IMG/VR virus record: IMGVR_UViG_3300035156_000084
Location: 1-41,801 of that record
From: a virus
Direction: 5' to 3' (one strand)
Length of the DNA stretch: 41,801 nt
This document shows, in pieces, positions 7,466-15,016 of the stretch (positions are counted from its first letter, which is position 1; every line of letters begins with the position of its first letter). The notes under the pieces are model-generated. The model made no database searches. It was not told where the DNA came from and worked only from the letters and a program-made list of their open reading frames with translations. The translations under genes and the position numbers were made by a program.

Positions 7466-8505
7466 AATCCCACGCACCAACAAGCGCCGAGCGGGAAGCT
7501 TTCGAAGCCGACATTGCCGCCGATGGCTACCTGCTCGATGTTCACCTAGATTGGGACGACAAGAACGAGCGCTACGGATCATCGCGCACGAATCCAATGT
7601 TCAGCGGCTGGCTACTGGCGCGCAGGCGTGCAGCAATGCAAACCGCCGAGCCTGTGCTGATCGGCTTTGACTTAGCGAGCGGGCCTGATGTCGGCAGCGA
7701 GCAGGTATGGCCGGAGCGTGGCGGGGAAGTCGCTCCGAACGCATACGACCACTTGCGCGAGCAGTACGAATCCATCTTCAGTGGGCCGGGATCGATGGCA
7801 AGCTGGCGCCGAAAGCAGACGATATCCGGCGATGTTGCCGACGAGTACGTCGAAATGCGCGTGCAGTTCGGATGGATGGCATTCCAAGCTGCCCACAGAA
7901 TCGGCATCCGCACCGCCCCGGATCGCGCACCGAGCATTGCCCCTATCAAGGATCACATTACCCGCGAAGTGGTCAACAGCCTTCGTGATGTGGCTATCGA
8001 GTTCCACGCGGCAGGACAATTGCGCTCTCGGATTCAGGAAGCCATCGCGCCATTATTGGGCGCGCCGAGCATTGACACCGCCCCGAGCCTGCCAGCCACA
8101 CCCGAGGCCGTCATTGCCATGATCGGCAGCCACTACGCAGCACAGCGCACGCACACCAACGAAGGCGCCAAGCTTGCGCCCGAGGATGTCGAGTACACGC
8201 TCACCGTGCATGATCTGCTGTCGGCGTTTGGCGGGGGCGATGGGAGCATTGATAGCACGGCATCATGGGATGCTTGCCGCGCGATAGCGGCGAAGATTCT
8301 CCCGACCGATGCCGAGCGCGATGCAATGTTGCGGGATCGTTTCGAGGCTATTGACGCGGCACGGTGGCGCTACCTTGAGGACCACGCCAGCGCGATAGGT
8401 GGCGGCAAGGGCTTCACGATCACTTGCCACGTGCCGTTCGACTGCGAGGACATGGGCTGCGGGGTGGATTTGGCTATCGCTGCATTGCAGCCAGAGGAGA
8501 AGTGA
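7462..8505 (+). CDS. Hypothetical protein, 347 aa
   Basis: ATG at 7462 overlaps the methyltransferase stop and follows AAAGGAG; an upstream in-frame ATG at 7438 is less likely. An N-terminal segment (AEREAFEADIAADGYLLDVHLDWD ... SGWLLARRRA) resembles a module recurring in small early phage proteins. The rest is helical with Ala/Pro linkers. No catalytic motif was seen. Confidence 0.65.
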   Translation: MKSHAPTSAEREAFEADIAADGYLLDVHLDWDDKNERYGSSRTNPMFSGWLLARRRAAMQTAEPVLIGFDLASGPDVGSEQVWPERGGEVAPNAYDHLREQYESIFSGPGSMASWRRKQTISGDVADEYVEMRVQFGWMAFQAAHRIGIRTAPDRAPSIAPIKDHITREVVNSLRDVAIEFHAAGQLRSRIQEAIAPLLGAPSIDTAPSLPATPEAVIAMIGSHYAAQRTHTNEGAKLAPEDVEYTLTVHDLLSAFGGGDGSIDSTASWDACRAIAAKILPTDAERDAMLRDRFEAIDAARWRYLEDHASAIGGGKGFTITCHVPFDCEDMGCGVDLAIAALQPEEK

Positions 8506-8894
8506 TGAGCTACCTGAAATTTGAAGTGTCTATAGAGACTTGGGTAACGCGCGAAGGTGCCCCTGATGATCAGTGGGACTGTGATAGCACAGATGGCTCA
8601 GTAACTGTGACCGCCTGTCGTGTGGCGCAACAAGACGGGTACAACGTCTTGCAAACTTCGGACACCGTTGCAGTTGGCGGCAAAGTATGGCTCGTGTGGG
8701 CGCAGTACAGCACAGGCGATTCCTTTGGCAGTGACGGAGGACATTACGAACTGTGCGGCGTGTTCAGTAACTTGGTGTCTGCCGAGGCTGAAGTGGCGCG
8801 CCTTCAATCTGTCGACGATTATTCTGTGCCTTGGAATGGCTACTTTGAAAATCTCGACTTCATCAAGGCAGAAGAATTTGAGGTGCTGCCATGA
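8505..8894 (+). CDS. Hypothetical protein, 129 aa
   Basis: The start is coupled to the previous stop (TGATG) with GAGGAGAAG upstream. The sequence looks beta-rich and acidic, with WVTREGAPDDQWDCDSTDGS near the N-terminus and a GDSFGSDGGHYELCGVF segment centrally. It may form a compact domain. No family is recognised. Confidence 0.65.
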   Translation: MSYLKFEVSIETWVTREGAPDDQWDCDSTDGSVTVTACRVAQQDGYNVLQTSDTVAVGGKVWLVWAQYSTGDSFGSDGGHYELCGVFSNLVSAEAEVARLQSVDDYSVPWNGYFENLDFIKAEEFEVLP

Positions 8895-9094
8895 GTGGAA
8901 AAGGAAGCGCTCGCCGCCCCGGCAAAATCCCGCCTGGTGCATGGGATACGATCTTCACCAACGTCCCGCTTATTTGCACGGCATGCAATACCGAGCCTTG
9001 CGATTGCCAGAGGACCACGGACGGGCCGGGGCAGGATGAGGCGAGGGATGTGGCAAAGCTGCCATATGATCCGCGCAGGTTTGATAGGGAGTAG
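8891..9094 (+). CDS. Small CxxC protein, 67 aa
   Basis: ATGA overlap with the preceding gene. The N-terminus SGKGSARRPGKIP is basic and the centre has CTACNTEPCDC, a plausible metal-binding knuckle. Similar short proteins are common in phage early regions. The function is unknown. Confidence 0.6.
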   Translation: MSGKGSARRPGKIPPGAWDTIFTNVPLICTACNTEPCDCQRTTDGPGQDEARDVAKLPYDPRRFDRE

Positions 9095-9097
9095 GCT

Positions 9098-9307
9098 ATG
9101 AGCACGTTTCTTACCGCGGAAGATATGGCAGCGCTGACCGGCTACAAGACGAAGGCGCGGCAGATTGAATCGTTGCGAACGATGGGCATCGCCTTTTGGG
9201 TCAATCCCGCGGGGCGTGCTGTTGTCGCCCGGAGTGTGATCGAAGGCCGCGGAACTGCCGCGGTCATCCCGAAGGCGGCATGGATACCGCCAGGAATGAG
9301 AAAGTAA
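9098..9307 (+). CDS. DUF4224 protein, possible excisionase-like factor
   Basis: The 69-residue protein fits the DUF4224 pattern: FLTAEDMAALTGYKTKARQIESL, then MGIAFWVNPAGRAVVARS. Members usually lie just upstream of a phage integrase, as here with a 3-base gap. The helix-turn-helix-like start suggests DNA binding and a role in excision or int control, but this is inferred from position. It has a GGGAG ribosome site. The coding DNA already carries the CCGCGG-rich composition of the integrase. Confidence 0.85.
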   Translation: MSTFLTAEDMAALTGYKTKARQIESLRTMGIAFWVNPAGRAVVARSVIEGRGTAAVIPKAAWIPPGMRK

Positions 9308-9310
9308 GCA

Positions 9311-10420
9311 ATGGGCAGGACGCCGACACGCAACATGAATTTGCCGACCGGGATGCGCGCACGCCACCGCGGCAAGGTCACGTATTACTATTTCGATACC
9401 GGATCGAAGCCGCGGCGCGAGATTCCGCTCGGGTCCGATTACGTCGCCGCGGTGCGCAAGTGGGGGCAATTGACGCTTGGCGAGGGAAACCCGGGTGCGC
9501 TGATCACCTTCCGCATGGTAGCCGAGCGGTACGTGCGCGAGGTCGTGCCGACGAAAGCCGCGGCGACGCAGGAAATCAACCTGCGCGAATTGAACATGCT
9601 GTATGCATTCTTTGATGACCGCTCGGAGCCATTCGAGAGCATCACGCCGCAAATGATCCGGCAATTCATGGATTGGCGCGTGGTCAAGACGGTCGAGACA
9701 AAGCGGATCAAAAATGCTGAGCGCGTCGCCGCGGGGAAGCCTGCTGAGAAAGTCCGCGGGAATGAGGGGCAAGTGCCAGCCAACCGGGAAAAGGCGCTGT
9801 TCTCGCACATCTGGAATTACGCCCGCGGTGCCGGGATGACCGACAAGGCCAACCCATGCGCCGGGATCAAGGGATTCCGCGAGGATGGCCGAGACGCCTA
9901 CATTGACGACGCTGTGCTTGCCGCGGTGCGCGATGCCGCGGAACCTGCCTTGCGTGACGCCCTGGACTTGGCCTACCTGTCCGGACAGCGCCCCGCGGAC
10001 GTTCTCAAGCTGTCCCGCGGCGATATCAAGGACGGCGCGCTGTGGGTCGAGCAGAACAAGACCGGCAAGAAGGTCCGGATATCCATCGAGGGCGAACTAG
10101 CCGCGGTACTCGCCCGGGTGAGTGGGCAGAAGGTCATGGGGCTGAAGTTGATCAACGACGAGCGTGGACAGCCGATGAGTAAAGCCATGCTGCGGGGAGC
10201 GTTTGACCGCGCCCGGGATGCCGCGGTACTTCTGCACCCAAACCTAGCCGCGGCAATCCGCGGGTTTCAGTTCCGAGACTTGCGCGCCAAAGCTGCCACC
10301 GACAAGGAGGAATCGTCAGGAATCGCCGCGGCACAAGACCAGCTCGGGCACTCCACCGCGGCCATGACAGCGCATTACGTGCGCCATCGCCGCGGCAAAT
10401 TGGTCACGCCAACCAAGTGA
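9311..10420 (+). CDS. int: Tyrosine-recombinase integrase
   Basis: The 369-residue integrase has an N-terminal arm-binding region, a core-binding domain (~65-165) and a catalytic domain. Visible catalytic residues are Arg227 (SGQRPADV), a Lys in EQNKTGKK (250-254), Arg325 in FRDLR (position I of HxxR is Arg322), His347 (LGHS) and Tyr356 (AHYV). It should recombine attP, directly downstream at about 10421-10641, with the 3' part of a host tRNA-Leu gene. The gene is unusual in carrying about 18 CCGCGG palindromes, in all three codon phases. Confidence 0.95.
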   Translation: MGRTPTRNMNLPTGMRARHRGKVTYYYFDTGSKPRREIPLGSDYVAAVRKWGQLTLGEGNPGALITFRMVAERYVREVVPTKAAATQEINLRELNMLYAFFDDRSEPFESITPQMIRQFMDWRVVKTVETKRIKNAERVAAGKPAEKVRGNEGQVPANREKALFSHIWNYARGAGMTDKANPCAGIKGFREDGRDAYIDDAVLAAVRDAAEPALRDALDLAYLSGQRPADVLKLSRGDIKDGALWVEQNKTGKKVRISIEGELAAVLARVSGQKVMGLKLINDERGQPMSKAMLRGAFDRARDAAVLLHPNLAAAIRGFQFRDLRAKAATDKEESSGIAAAQDQLGHSTAAMTAHYVRHRRGKLVTPTK

Positions 10421-10471
10421 TTTTGCGGAAATGCGTTAGTTTTGCGGAAAAATAAATACATCAAAAATCGT

Positions 10472-10529
10472 TGGTGCCCGGAGCCGGAATCGAACCGGCA
10501 CGCCCTTTCGAGCACGAGATTTTAAGTCT
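10472..10529 (-). other. attP core: tRNA-Leu(UAA) 3' segment
   Basis: On the minus strand this reads from an anticodon loop (CTTAAAA, anticodon TAA) through a long variable arm with GAAA loop, a perfect T-arm (GCCGG TTCGATT CCGGC), the acceptor 3' strand CCGGGCA and CCA. The 5' half of the tRNA is absent; pairing fails just outside the anticodon loop. It is thus a tRNA fragment that restores a host tRNA-Leu gene on integration, not a functional tRNA. Confidence 0.88.
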
Positions 10530-10589
10530 GAAGGTTAACATATAGTTAACAAGGACTTATGCTGGATTTGCATTCCGCAAAAGTCCGGT

Positions 10590-10631
10590 CACCACGGTGA
10601 ATCCTCCGGGCTAAGGCGATTCACCGCGGTG
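10590..10631. terminator. Hairpin between convergent int and holin genes
   Basis: CACCACGGTGAATC (10590-10603) pairs with GATTCACCGCGGTG (10618-10631) with one mismatch, around a 14-base loop, and GTTTTGCGG follows on the plus strand. It could end the rightward int transcript and perhaps the leftward lysis transcript. The T-run is short, and it may also take part in the attP complex. Confidence 0.45.
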
Positions 10632-10647
10632 TTTTGCGGAACAGATT

Positions 10648-11073
10648 TTAAGCAACCCCCTTGATCTTTTCCACTGTCCGCATCCCGCCCAAGCCGAGCA
10701 TCCCGAGCAGGATGGTACTCATTTCGGTGAAGTCGAGCACCGGCAGGCTGATCGGGTGGCCGGCAGCAGTCAGCCCAAGCACGATGAACGGTGCCAGGAC
10801 GAACTTGTACGCGAACGCCGCGCCACAGGTCCAGCCTACAAATGGGCGCCATCCTGACGTGAAAATGTCCGTGCTGGCCGCTTCGACCTTGTTGACCTCG
10901 ATCTGACCGAGCGATAGCTGAAGGTCCGCGTTCATCTGCGCCAGGTCGCCGGTTTGCTGCATCTTGAGCAATTCCAGCTTGGCCGCGTCCGCTGCTTTGG
11001 CGTCAGGAAACAGGCGGTCTACGAGTTTCATGCCGACAGCGAAAACGCCGTCTACGATTGGAAGAGGGATCAT
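10648..11073 (-). CDS. Holin, 3TM GTA-holin-like family
   Basis: The 141-residue protein reads MIPLPIVDGVFAVGMKLVDRLFPDAKAADAA..., with a helical middle (LELLKMQQTGDLAQMNADLQLSLGQIEVNK). The motif TDIFTSGWRPFVGWTCG and two hydrophobic helices follow. This matches the 3TM holin family first named from gene-transfer agents. It would permeabilise the inner membrane so the endolysin can act. The start at 11073 is chosen because it follows the preceding gene's stop by one base; an upstream in-frame TTG at 11109 is less likely. It is the last gene of the late operon. Confidence 0.85.
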   Translation of the reverse strand: MIPLPIVDGVFAVGMKLVDRLFPDAKAADAAKLELLKMQQTGDLAQMNADLQLSLGQIEVNKVEAASTDIFTSGWRPFVGWTCGAAFAYKFVLAPFIVLGLTAAGHPISLPVLDFTEMSTILLGMLGLGGMRTVEKIKGVA

Positions 11074-11074
11074 T

Positions 11075-11203
11075 TCAATCTTTCGGTGAGTGGTTGAGGA
11101 TTTTGCCAATCGCGTCAGGGACCATATCGACGGCCCACAGCGCGAACAGGATGCCGAGCCAGATGCCGGCGAGGAAGGCTAGGCCGTGCGTGAGCCAGGT
11201 CAT
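11075..11203 (-). CDS. Small membrane protein in lysis cassette, 42 aa
   Basis: ATG at 11203 overlaps the endolysin stop and the TGA lies one base before the holin start. The product has one clear transmembrane helix (GLAFLAGIWLGILFALWAV) and a short polar tail. Its place between endolysin and holin suggests a lysis accessory such as an antiholin or second holin, but no family is recognised. Confidence 0.6.
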   Translation of the reverse strand: MTWLTHGLAFLAGIWLGILFALWAVDMVPDAIGKILNHSPKD

Positions 11204-11814
11204 TGCGTCAGCACTCGGTAGGCGAGGTCGAACATCGCCAGGCGCTGCGCCAAGCCTGTAATCCCCCCATTCACGCGCCGGGTAACGCGCTCCTGATCCC
11301 CGGTATCGGCAATCTCGTTCAGCCCATGCGAGGACCAGAACCAGCCAGCAGAGAGGCAGGCGAGCGCCGGGGAATCGAGGAATTGCGGATTTTTTACGAG
11401 GTCATACCCGCACGCCGCGCCGCACTTGTCGTAATTCTCGCGCCCGGTAATCATTAGCAATCCACGGCCACGAAATCGAAAACCATCGCCGCTTGCCTCG
11501 TCACCATTGCCCATACGGCTCGCATAGACCTTGTTTGCCAGTGCCGGGGCGTTGCCGATGTATGGCGTGGTCGATGCTAGTGTCGGAAAGCGGGAGGGCC
11601 ATACCGCCCTCAGGCGCGCAGGGGTGCGGTACACGAGGTTTTCAGAGAGCCGGTTTAGCTCGCCACTCTCGTGACCGATCTGTGAGAGGAAGGAGGCTTG
11701 GCGCTCTGGTGTGTTGATCTGGAAGCGGGCAAATGCCGCTGCTAGGTGCGGGGCAAACAGGTCAGCTTGTTTCCCCGCGTTCGGCATGATCCGCAGAAGT
11801 TCGGATGGCTTCAT
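11200..11814 (-). CDS. Endolysin, glycoside hydrolase family 19
   Basis: The 204-residue protein has the GH19 (chitinase-like) fold signature used by many phage lysins: FLSQIGHESGEL with the likely catalytic Glu49, then SENLVYR with Glu58, GNGDEASGDGFRFRGRG and ITGRENY. It should cleave peptidoglycan glycan strands. No signal peptide is evident, so release would need the neighbouring holin. ATGA overlap couples it to the next lysis gene. Confidence 0.93.
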   Translation of the reverse strand: MKPSELLRIMPNAGKQADLFAPHLAAAFARFQINTPERQASFLSQIGHESGELNRLSENLVYRTPARLRAVWPSRFPTLASTTPYIGNAPALANKVYASRMGNGDEASGDGFRFRGRGLLMITGRENYDKCGAACGYDLVKNPQFLDSPALACLSAGWFWSSHGLNEIADTGDQERVTRRVNGGITGLAQRLAMFDLAYRVLTQ

Positions 11815-12110
11815 TTGCGCGATGCCCTTTCCAGATTATCGATACGCTGAGTCAGCAAGTCCTGCACGCGGCGCGCTTCGTACTGCGCATCCTTCATCAG
11901 CTCAACCCGGGTATCCCGCTCGTCCACGCGCTTTTCGAGCTTGGAAGTGTTGGTGATGAGTTGGTCAAGCTTGTTGGACTGGCCGGCAACGCTCCACACC
12001 ATTGTTGCCATCGTCAGCATGATTGCGGCAACCGACGAAAGCAGCCAAGGGAGGGGGAGTTGCATATCTACGATTCTTTGCGGTGGAGGTGTTGGAGTAG
12101 GAGTTGTCAT
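11811..12110 (-). CDS. Membrane protein with coiled coil, possible spanin or lysis accessory
   Basis: After a short Pro-rich N-terminus there is one transmembrane helix (LPWLLSSVAAIMLTMATMVWSVAG). A long charged coiled coil follows (KLDQLITNTSKLEKRVDERDTRVE...). An N-terminal anchor plus periplasmic coiled coil is the layout of an inner-membrane spanin such as Rz. Position next to the endolysin supports this, but no overlapping Rz1-type lipoprotein was found, so the call is tentative. Confidence 0.6.
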   Translation of the reverse strand: MTTPTPTPPPQRIVDMQLPLPWLLSSVAAIMLTMATMVWSVAGQSNKLDQLITNTSKLEKRVDERDTRVELMKDAQYEARRVQDLLTQRIDNLERASRK

Positions 12111-12167
12111 TGGTTGGCCTATCGAGGGTGGCTGTCGTAATCTGCGGGGATTGGGCAGGGGAGGGGG

Positions 12168-13694
12168 TTAGGCAAGGACGAGCGAGGCACTGCGGACAAC
12201 GCCGTCCGAACCCTTGACCTTTATGGTCAGGGACGTATTGCTGGTGAGCTGGAACAGCATCGAGCCGTTGCTAGTTGGGGTAGCCGATGCAGGGGGCGAT
12301 AACACGATGTTGACCGCATAGATGTTGCCCCAGCGATTTGACCCCAAACCAAACGCCTGTGTACCATCAGAAGTCGGCCATGCAGCGTTAGCCGCGCCGA
12401 TGCTGAACTGCATAGCACCGCCGCCGAAGTTAATCCCAGACCCACCGCTACGGGCGGCAATGGTGTCGGCGGTCACATCAAGCACGCGCAGGTTATGCGC
12501 GTTCGAGCCGCTGTTGATCACGCTGTTGGGGAATACCCCTGTCACCTTGGTCATGTCGGTGGCGTAAGTGGTGAAGCCCACCCCCGCACCAGCCGTAACT
12601 GCAATGCTGTCCACCCGCGTGTTCGCGCTAGTCTTGATGATCTGGGTGAAGCGGTTGTGCGTCACACCTTGCAGCACTACACCGTTGCAGTAGTCCGTAT
12701 CGATGAAGCTGCCGACCACACCCGCGTTGCGCCCGTTGTAGGTGCCGCCGATGACAGTGAGGTGGTTCTGCGCGACTAGGGTAACGCCAGTGTAGCCAAC
12801 GCGGAACATGGCGCCCGCTGCGTTATTCGTAAATGGCGCGTCTTCCGCATAGCCGCAATCGACAATCCAATTCTGGCATTCCCGCGCAAGGTTTAAGCCG
12901 TAGTTGTCAAGTTGCTCGAACAGGCAGTGGTTAAACCGGATGGACAGCGAAGAACCCGCACCGGTAATGCCGGTCGGAGCGCCCCAAAAACTGCACTGGT
13001 CCCAAACGTCGGTCGTCTCGTTGTTGCCGACATACAAAACGGCTTGAATCTTTCCTGTCGCATACACATTGACGAACCGATTGTTGATGGTGGCGCTGCA
13101 CCGGATGCCAGTCTGGAATCCCTCGATACCTATGTTCTCGAAACGCCCGTAGATTACACCGTCAAGGTCGAGTGCGTACTTGCTCAGCCCGACAGCAGTT
13201 GCACTATTCCCCTGGATGAATAGGCCGCTGATGCTGTAGTGAAAACGGAAGCCTGAGTAGTTAAGACCGTTGGCGACAAACAAGGACTTCTCAGTAGTTG
13301 GCTGAAAGAGGATCGTCGTCGCCTTCGGGTCTGCGCCAAACCCGTTTGTGTACTGGTAGCCAGTCTCACCCTTAAGCTGCGTACCGACTGGAACGCTGAT
13401 AGTATCTGTGACCAGATACTTACCAGCGGGAACCATTACCTTACGTTTGGTGAGCGCTCCAAACGTAACGGCAGCCTGGATGGCAGCAGTATCATTTGCC
13501 ACACCATCGCCGACCGCGCCAAATGCTTTGTCTTTGACGCTTACCCAATTGGCGAGCTTGTCGCGATGATCGGCAAGAAATGAGGCGTGCGCCCGGAAAT
13601 ACTCGTCAATCGTCCCTTTCGCCGACTCGGTGCCTTGCGGAGAGTTGGCAATCGCGGTCAGCGCGAGGTCATTAATGCTTGCTGGTACTGGCAT
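12168..13694 (-). CDS. Tail spike with pectate-lyase-like beta-helix
   Basis: The 508-residue protein opens with a short docking segment (MPVPASINDLALTA...ESAKGTIDEYFRAHASFL) shared with the protein at 14188-14856. From residue ~53 it has the phage-spike signature AFGAVGDGVANDTAAIQAAV, followed by a long run of beta-helix-like repeats (Pectate_lyase_3 type). Such spikes bind and often degrade surface polysaccharide. The C-terminal ~80 residues look like a separate trimerisation or capping region. No catalytic residues can be named from sequence alone. Confidence 0.85.
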   Translation of the reverse strand: MPVPASINDLALTAIANSPQGTESAKGTIDEYFRAHASFLADHRDKLANWVSVKDKAFGAVGDGVANDTAAIQAAVTFGALTKRKVMVPAGKYLVTDTISVPVGTQLKGETGYQYTNGFGADPKATTILFQPTTEKSLFVANGLNYSGFRFHYSISGLFIQGNSATAVGLSKYALDLDGVIYGRFENIGIEGFQTGIRCSATINNRFVNVYATGKIQAVLYVGNNETTDVWDQCSFWGAPTGITGAGSSLSIRFNHCLFEQLDNYGLNLARECQNWIVDCGYAEDAPFTNNAAGAMFRVGYTGVTLVAQNHLTVIGGTYNGRNAGVVGSFIDTDYCNGVVLQGVTHNRFTQIIKTSANTRVDSIAVTAGAGVGFTTYATDMTKVTGVFPNSVINSGSNAHNLRVLDVTADTIAARSGGSGINFGGGAMQFSIGAANAAWPTSDGTQAFGLGSNRWGNIYAVNIVLSPPASATPTSNGSMLFQLTSNTSLTIKVKGSDGVVRSASLVLA

Positions 13695-13705
13695 GGGTAT
13701 CCCGC

Positions 13706-14191
13706 TTAAGTGAGAGTGAGGGTGACGGTGCCGGTGCGCGTCAGGGTTGCTGCGGTCGCATCAGTGACGATGCATTGCGCAATCAGCGTCATAACTTCGC
13801 CGGGACTGGAAAAGCGATTTACGAGGAAGTTGGCATTGGTCGATGCCGCGTTCGTAGCCGTCACCGTGCCGTCTCCAGATACCAGCGACCAGGCGTAGGA
13901 GAACGGGGCTAGACCACCTGTAAAGCTGACCGATACGGCAACGTTCTTCGTGTAGTTGACCGAGCCATTGATTGCCGCTGTCGTGCTTGGGTTTGATACG
14001 CTGCCGCTCATCGCCACGTAAGCGCTCTTGCCGAGCAGGTTCGTCAGCGAGATAGGGCCGGATGGCACGCCAGCCAGCGCGCGCACATCGGCGTCGCCAA
14101 GTGCTATTGGATAGGCGCGACCAGGTGTAACAGTGCGCAGCTCGGTCATCACCTGCGCCAAGGTGATCGGAGCGGAGACGGGCAGCGTCAT
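13706..14191 (-). CDS. Tail-associated Ig-like/PKD domain protein, 161 aa
   Basis: The N-terminal half reads PITLAQVMTELRTV...RALAGVPSGPISLTNLLGKS, a segment common in phage fibre or appendage proteins. The C-terminal ~90 residues look like one Ig/PKD-type beta sandwich (VSVSFTGGLAPFSYAWSLVSG). Position between two fibre-like genes suggests a tail appendage. The start overlaps the upstream stop by 4 bases. Confidence 0.7.
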   Translation of the reverse strand: MTLPVSAPITLAQVMTELRTVTPGRAYPIALGDADVRALAGVPSGPISLTNLLGKSAYVAMSGSVSNPSTTAAINGSVNYTKNVAVSVSFTGGLAPFSYAWSLVSGDGTVTATNAASTNANFLVNRFSSPGEVMTLIAQCIVTDATAATLTRTGTVTLTLT

Positions 14192-14856
14192 GCTGTCTGC
14201 GTCACTTTGATGGCTTCAAAGCCGGTGGACAGGAAGCGGGCTACCAGCGCGCCATTGATCACCACGCCGATAACGCCCTCACTGATCCGGTAAAAGCCGG
14301 TGTCGGTGCTGGTTTCGCTTGAGAACGACAGTGACGGCGCTGCGGCGCTCCCATCTGAAAGCAGCACGCGCGCCGGGGAGCATGTCGCGCCGTTGAGTGC
14401 AGTCGTTACCTGCGCAGGGCTGAGCGTATTGGCGCCGCGCTGGAACACCATGCAAGTCCACTTGCCCGAGCCGTTCGACTTGAAGATGCCCACGTCGCCC
14501 GAGACGGTCGTGATATTCAGAGCGCCAGGCAGCACAAGGACCGCCGCGTTATGCGTGAGCAGCATCGCGCCCGAGAACGTCACGTAGCGCAATGCCCCCT
14601 CTGCGTACATGTCGAAAGCAGTAATCGTGGTCGTGCCGGTAATCGCCACATTCAGCGAGCCAGCAAAGCCAATATTGACCGTAGCGGCAGATGCGAGCGT
14701 GACCGTTGGACCCTGCACAATGTCGGAAATCTGCTTGATGAAAGCGCCGTGCGCGCGGAGATAGTCATCAACCACGCCCTTTGCCGACTCGGAGCCGGCA
14801 GGACTATTTGTGGCCGGTGTTGTTGTTAAATCTGAAATAAGGCTAGGGACTGGCAT
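14188..14856 (-). CDS. Tail fibre protein, 222 aa
   Basis: The N-terminus (MPVPSLISDLTTTP...SESAKGVVDDYLRAHGAF) is paralogous to that of the spike at 12168-13694 and is probably the virion-docking module. The C-terminal part contains SFSSETSTDTGFYRIS, typical of trimeric fibre tips. GGGAGCATAGCACG upstream provides a ribosome site. It is the first gene after a leftward terminator (14877-14900). Confidence 0.75.
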   Translation of the reverse strand: MPVPSLISDLTTTPATNSPAGSESAKGVVDDYLRAHGAFIKQISDIVQGPTVTLASAATVNIGFAGSLNVAITGTTTITAFDMYAEGALRYVTFSGAMLLTHNAAVLVLPGALNITTVSGDVGIFKSNGSGKWTCMVFQRGANTLSPAQVTTALNGATCSPARVLLSDGSAAAPSLSFSSETSTDTGFYRISEGVIGVVINGALVARFLSTGFEAIKVTQTA

Positions 14857-14876
14857 CGTGCTATGCTCCCGAAATA

Positions 14877-14900
14877 GAAAAAGCCTGCACGCGGCAGGCT
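14877..14900 (-). terminator. Rho-independent terminator, leftward
   Basis: On the minus strand AGCCTGC pairs perfectly with GCAGGCT around a 5-base loop and is followed by TTTTT (plus-strand AAAAA at 14878-14882). It separates the internal virion genes from the tail fibre genes. Confidence 0.8.
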
Positions 14901-14914
14901 CTCAGGGTGAATTT

Positions 14915-15016
14915 ATGACTTACATCGACTATTTATTGCTGAAGCTCTTGGCTTTCTTCGTGCTGGCCGTGATTTGGGGCTTCATTCACGGCGGGACGAA
15001 GCCACCTGAGCAGTAG
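14915..15016 (+). CDS. Tiny membrane protein on the opposite strand, 33 aa
   Basis: ATG at 14915 follows AGGGTGAATTT. The product is essentially one transmembrane helix (LLLKLLAFFVLAVIWGFI) with a short polar tail. It runs against the late operon and overlaps the 3' end of the 14982-16475 gene by 35 bases. No promoter is obvious. The helix-like composition and ribosome site argue for it; strand and size argue against. Confidence 0.45.
   Translation: MTYIDYLLLKLLAFFVLAVIWGFIHGGTKPPEQ

Larger units (their letters stand above)
10421..10641. other. attP: Phage attachment site attP region
   Basis: A core matching the 3' end of a tRNA gene lies just downstream of int and is flanked by four copies of TTTTGCGGAA: direct at 10421-10430 and 10440-10449, inverted at 10573-10582 and direct at 10632-10641. 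This is the expected architecture of integrase arm sites around a crossover core. GTTAAC occurs twice at 10534-10550 and could be part of an accessory-protein site. The roles are inferred. Confidence 0.8.

Noticed and set aside
10472-10529. Functional tRNA-Leu gene
   Set aside because: Only the anticodon loop to CCA is present; the 5' acceptor and D-arm are missing, as expected for an attP core.
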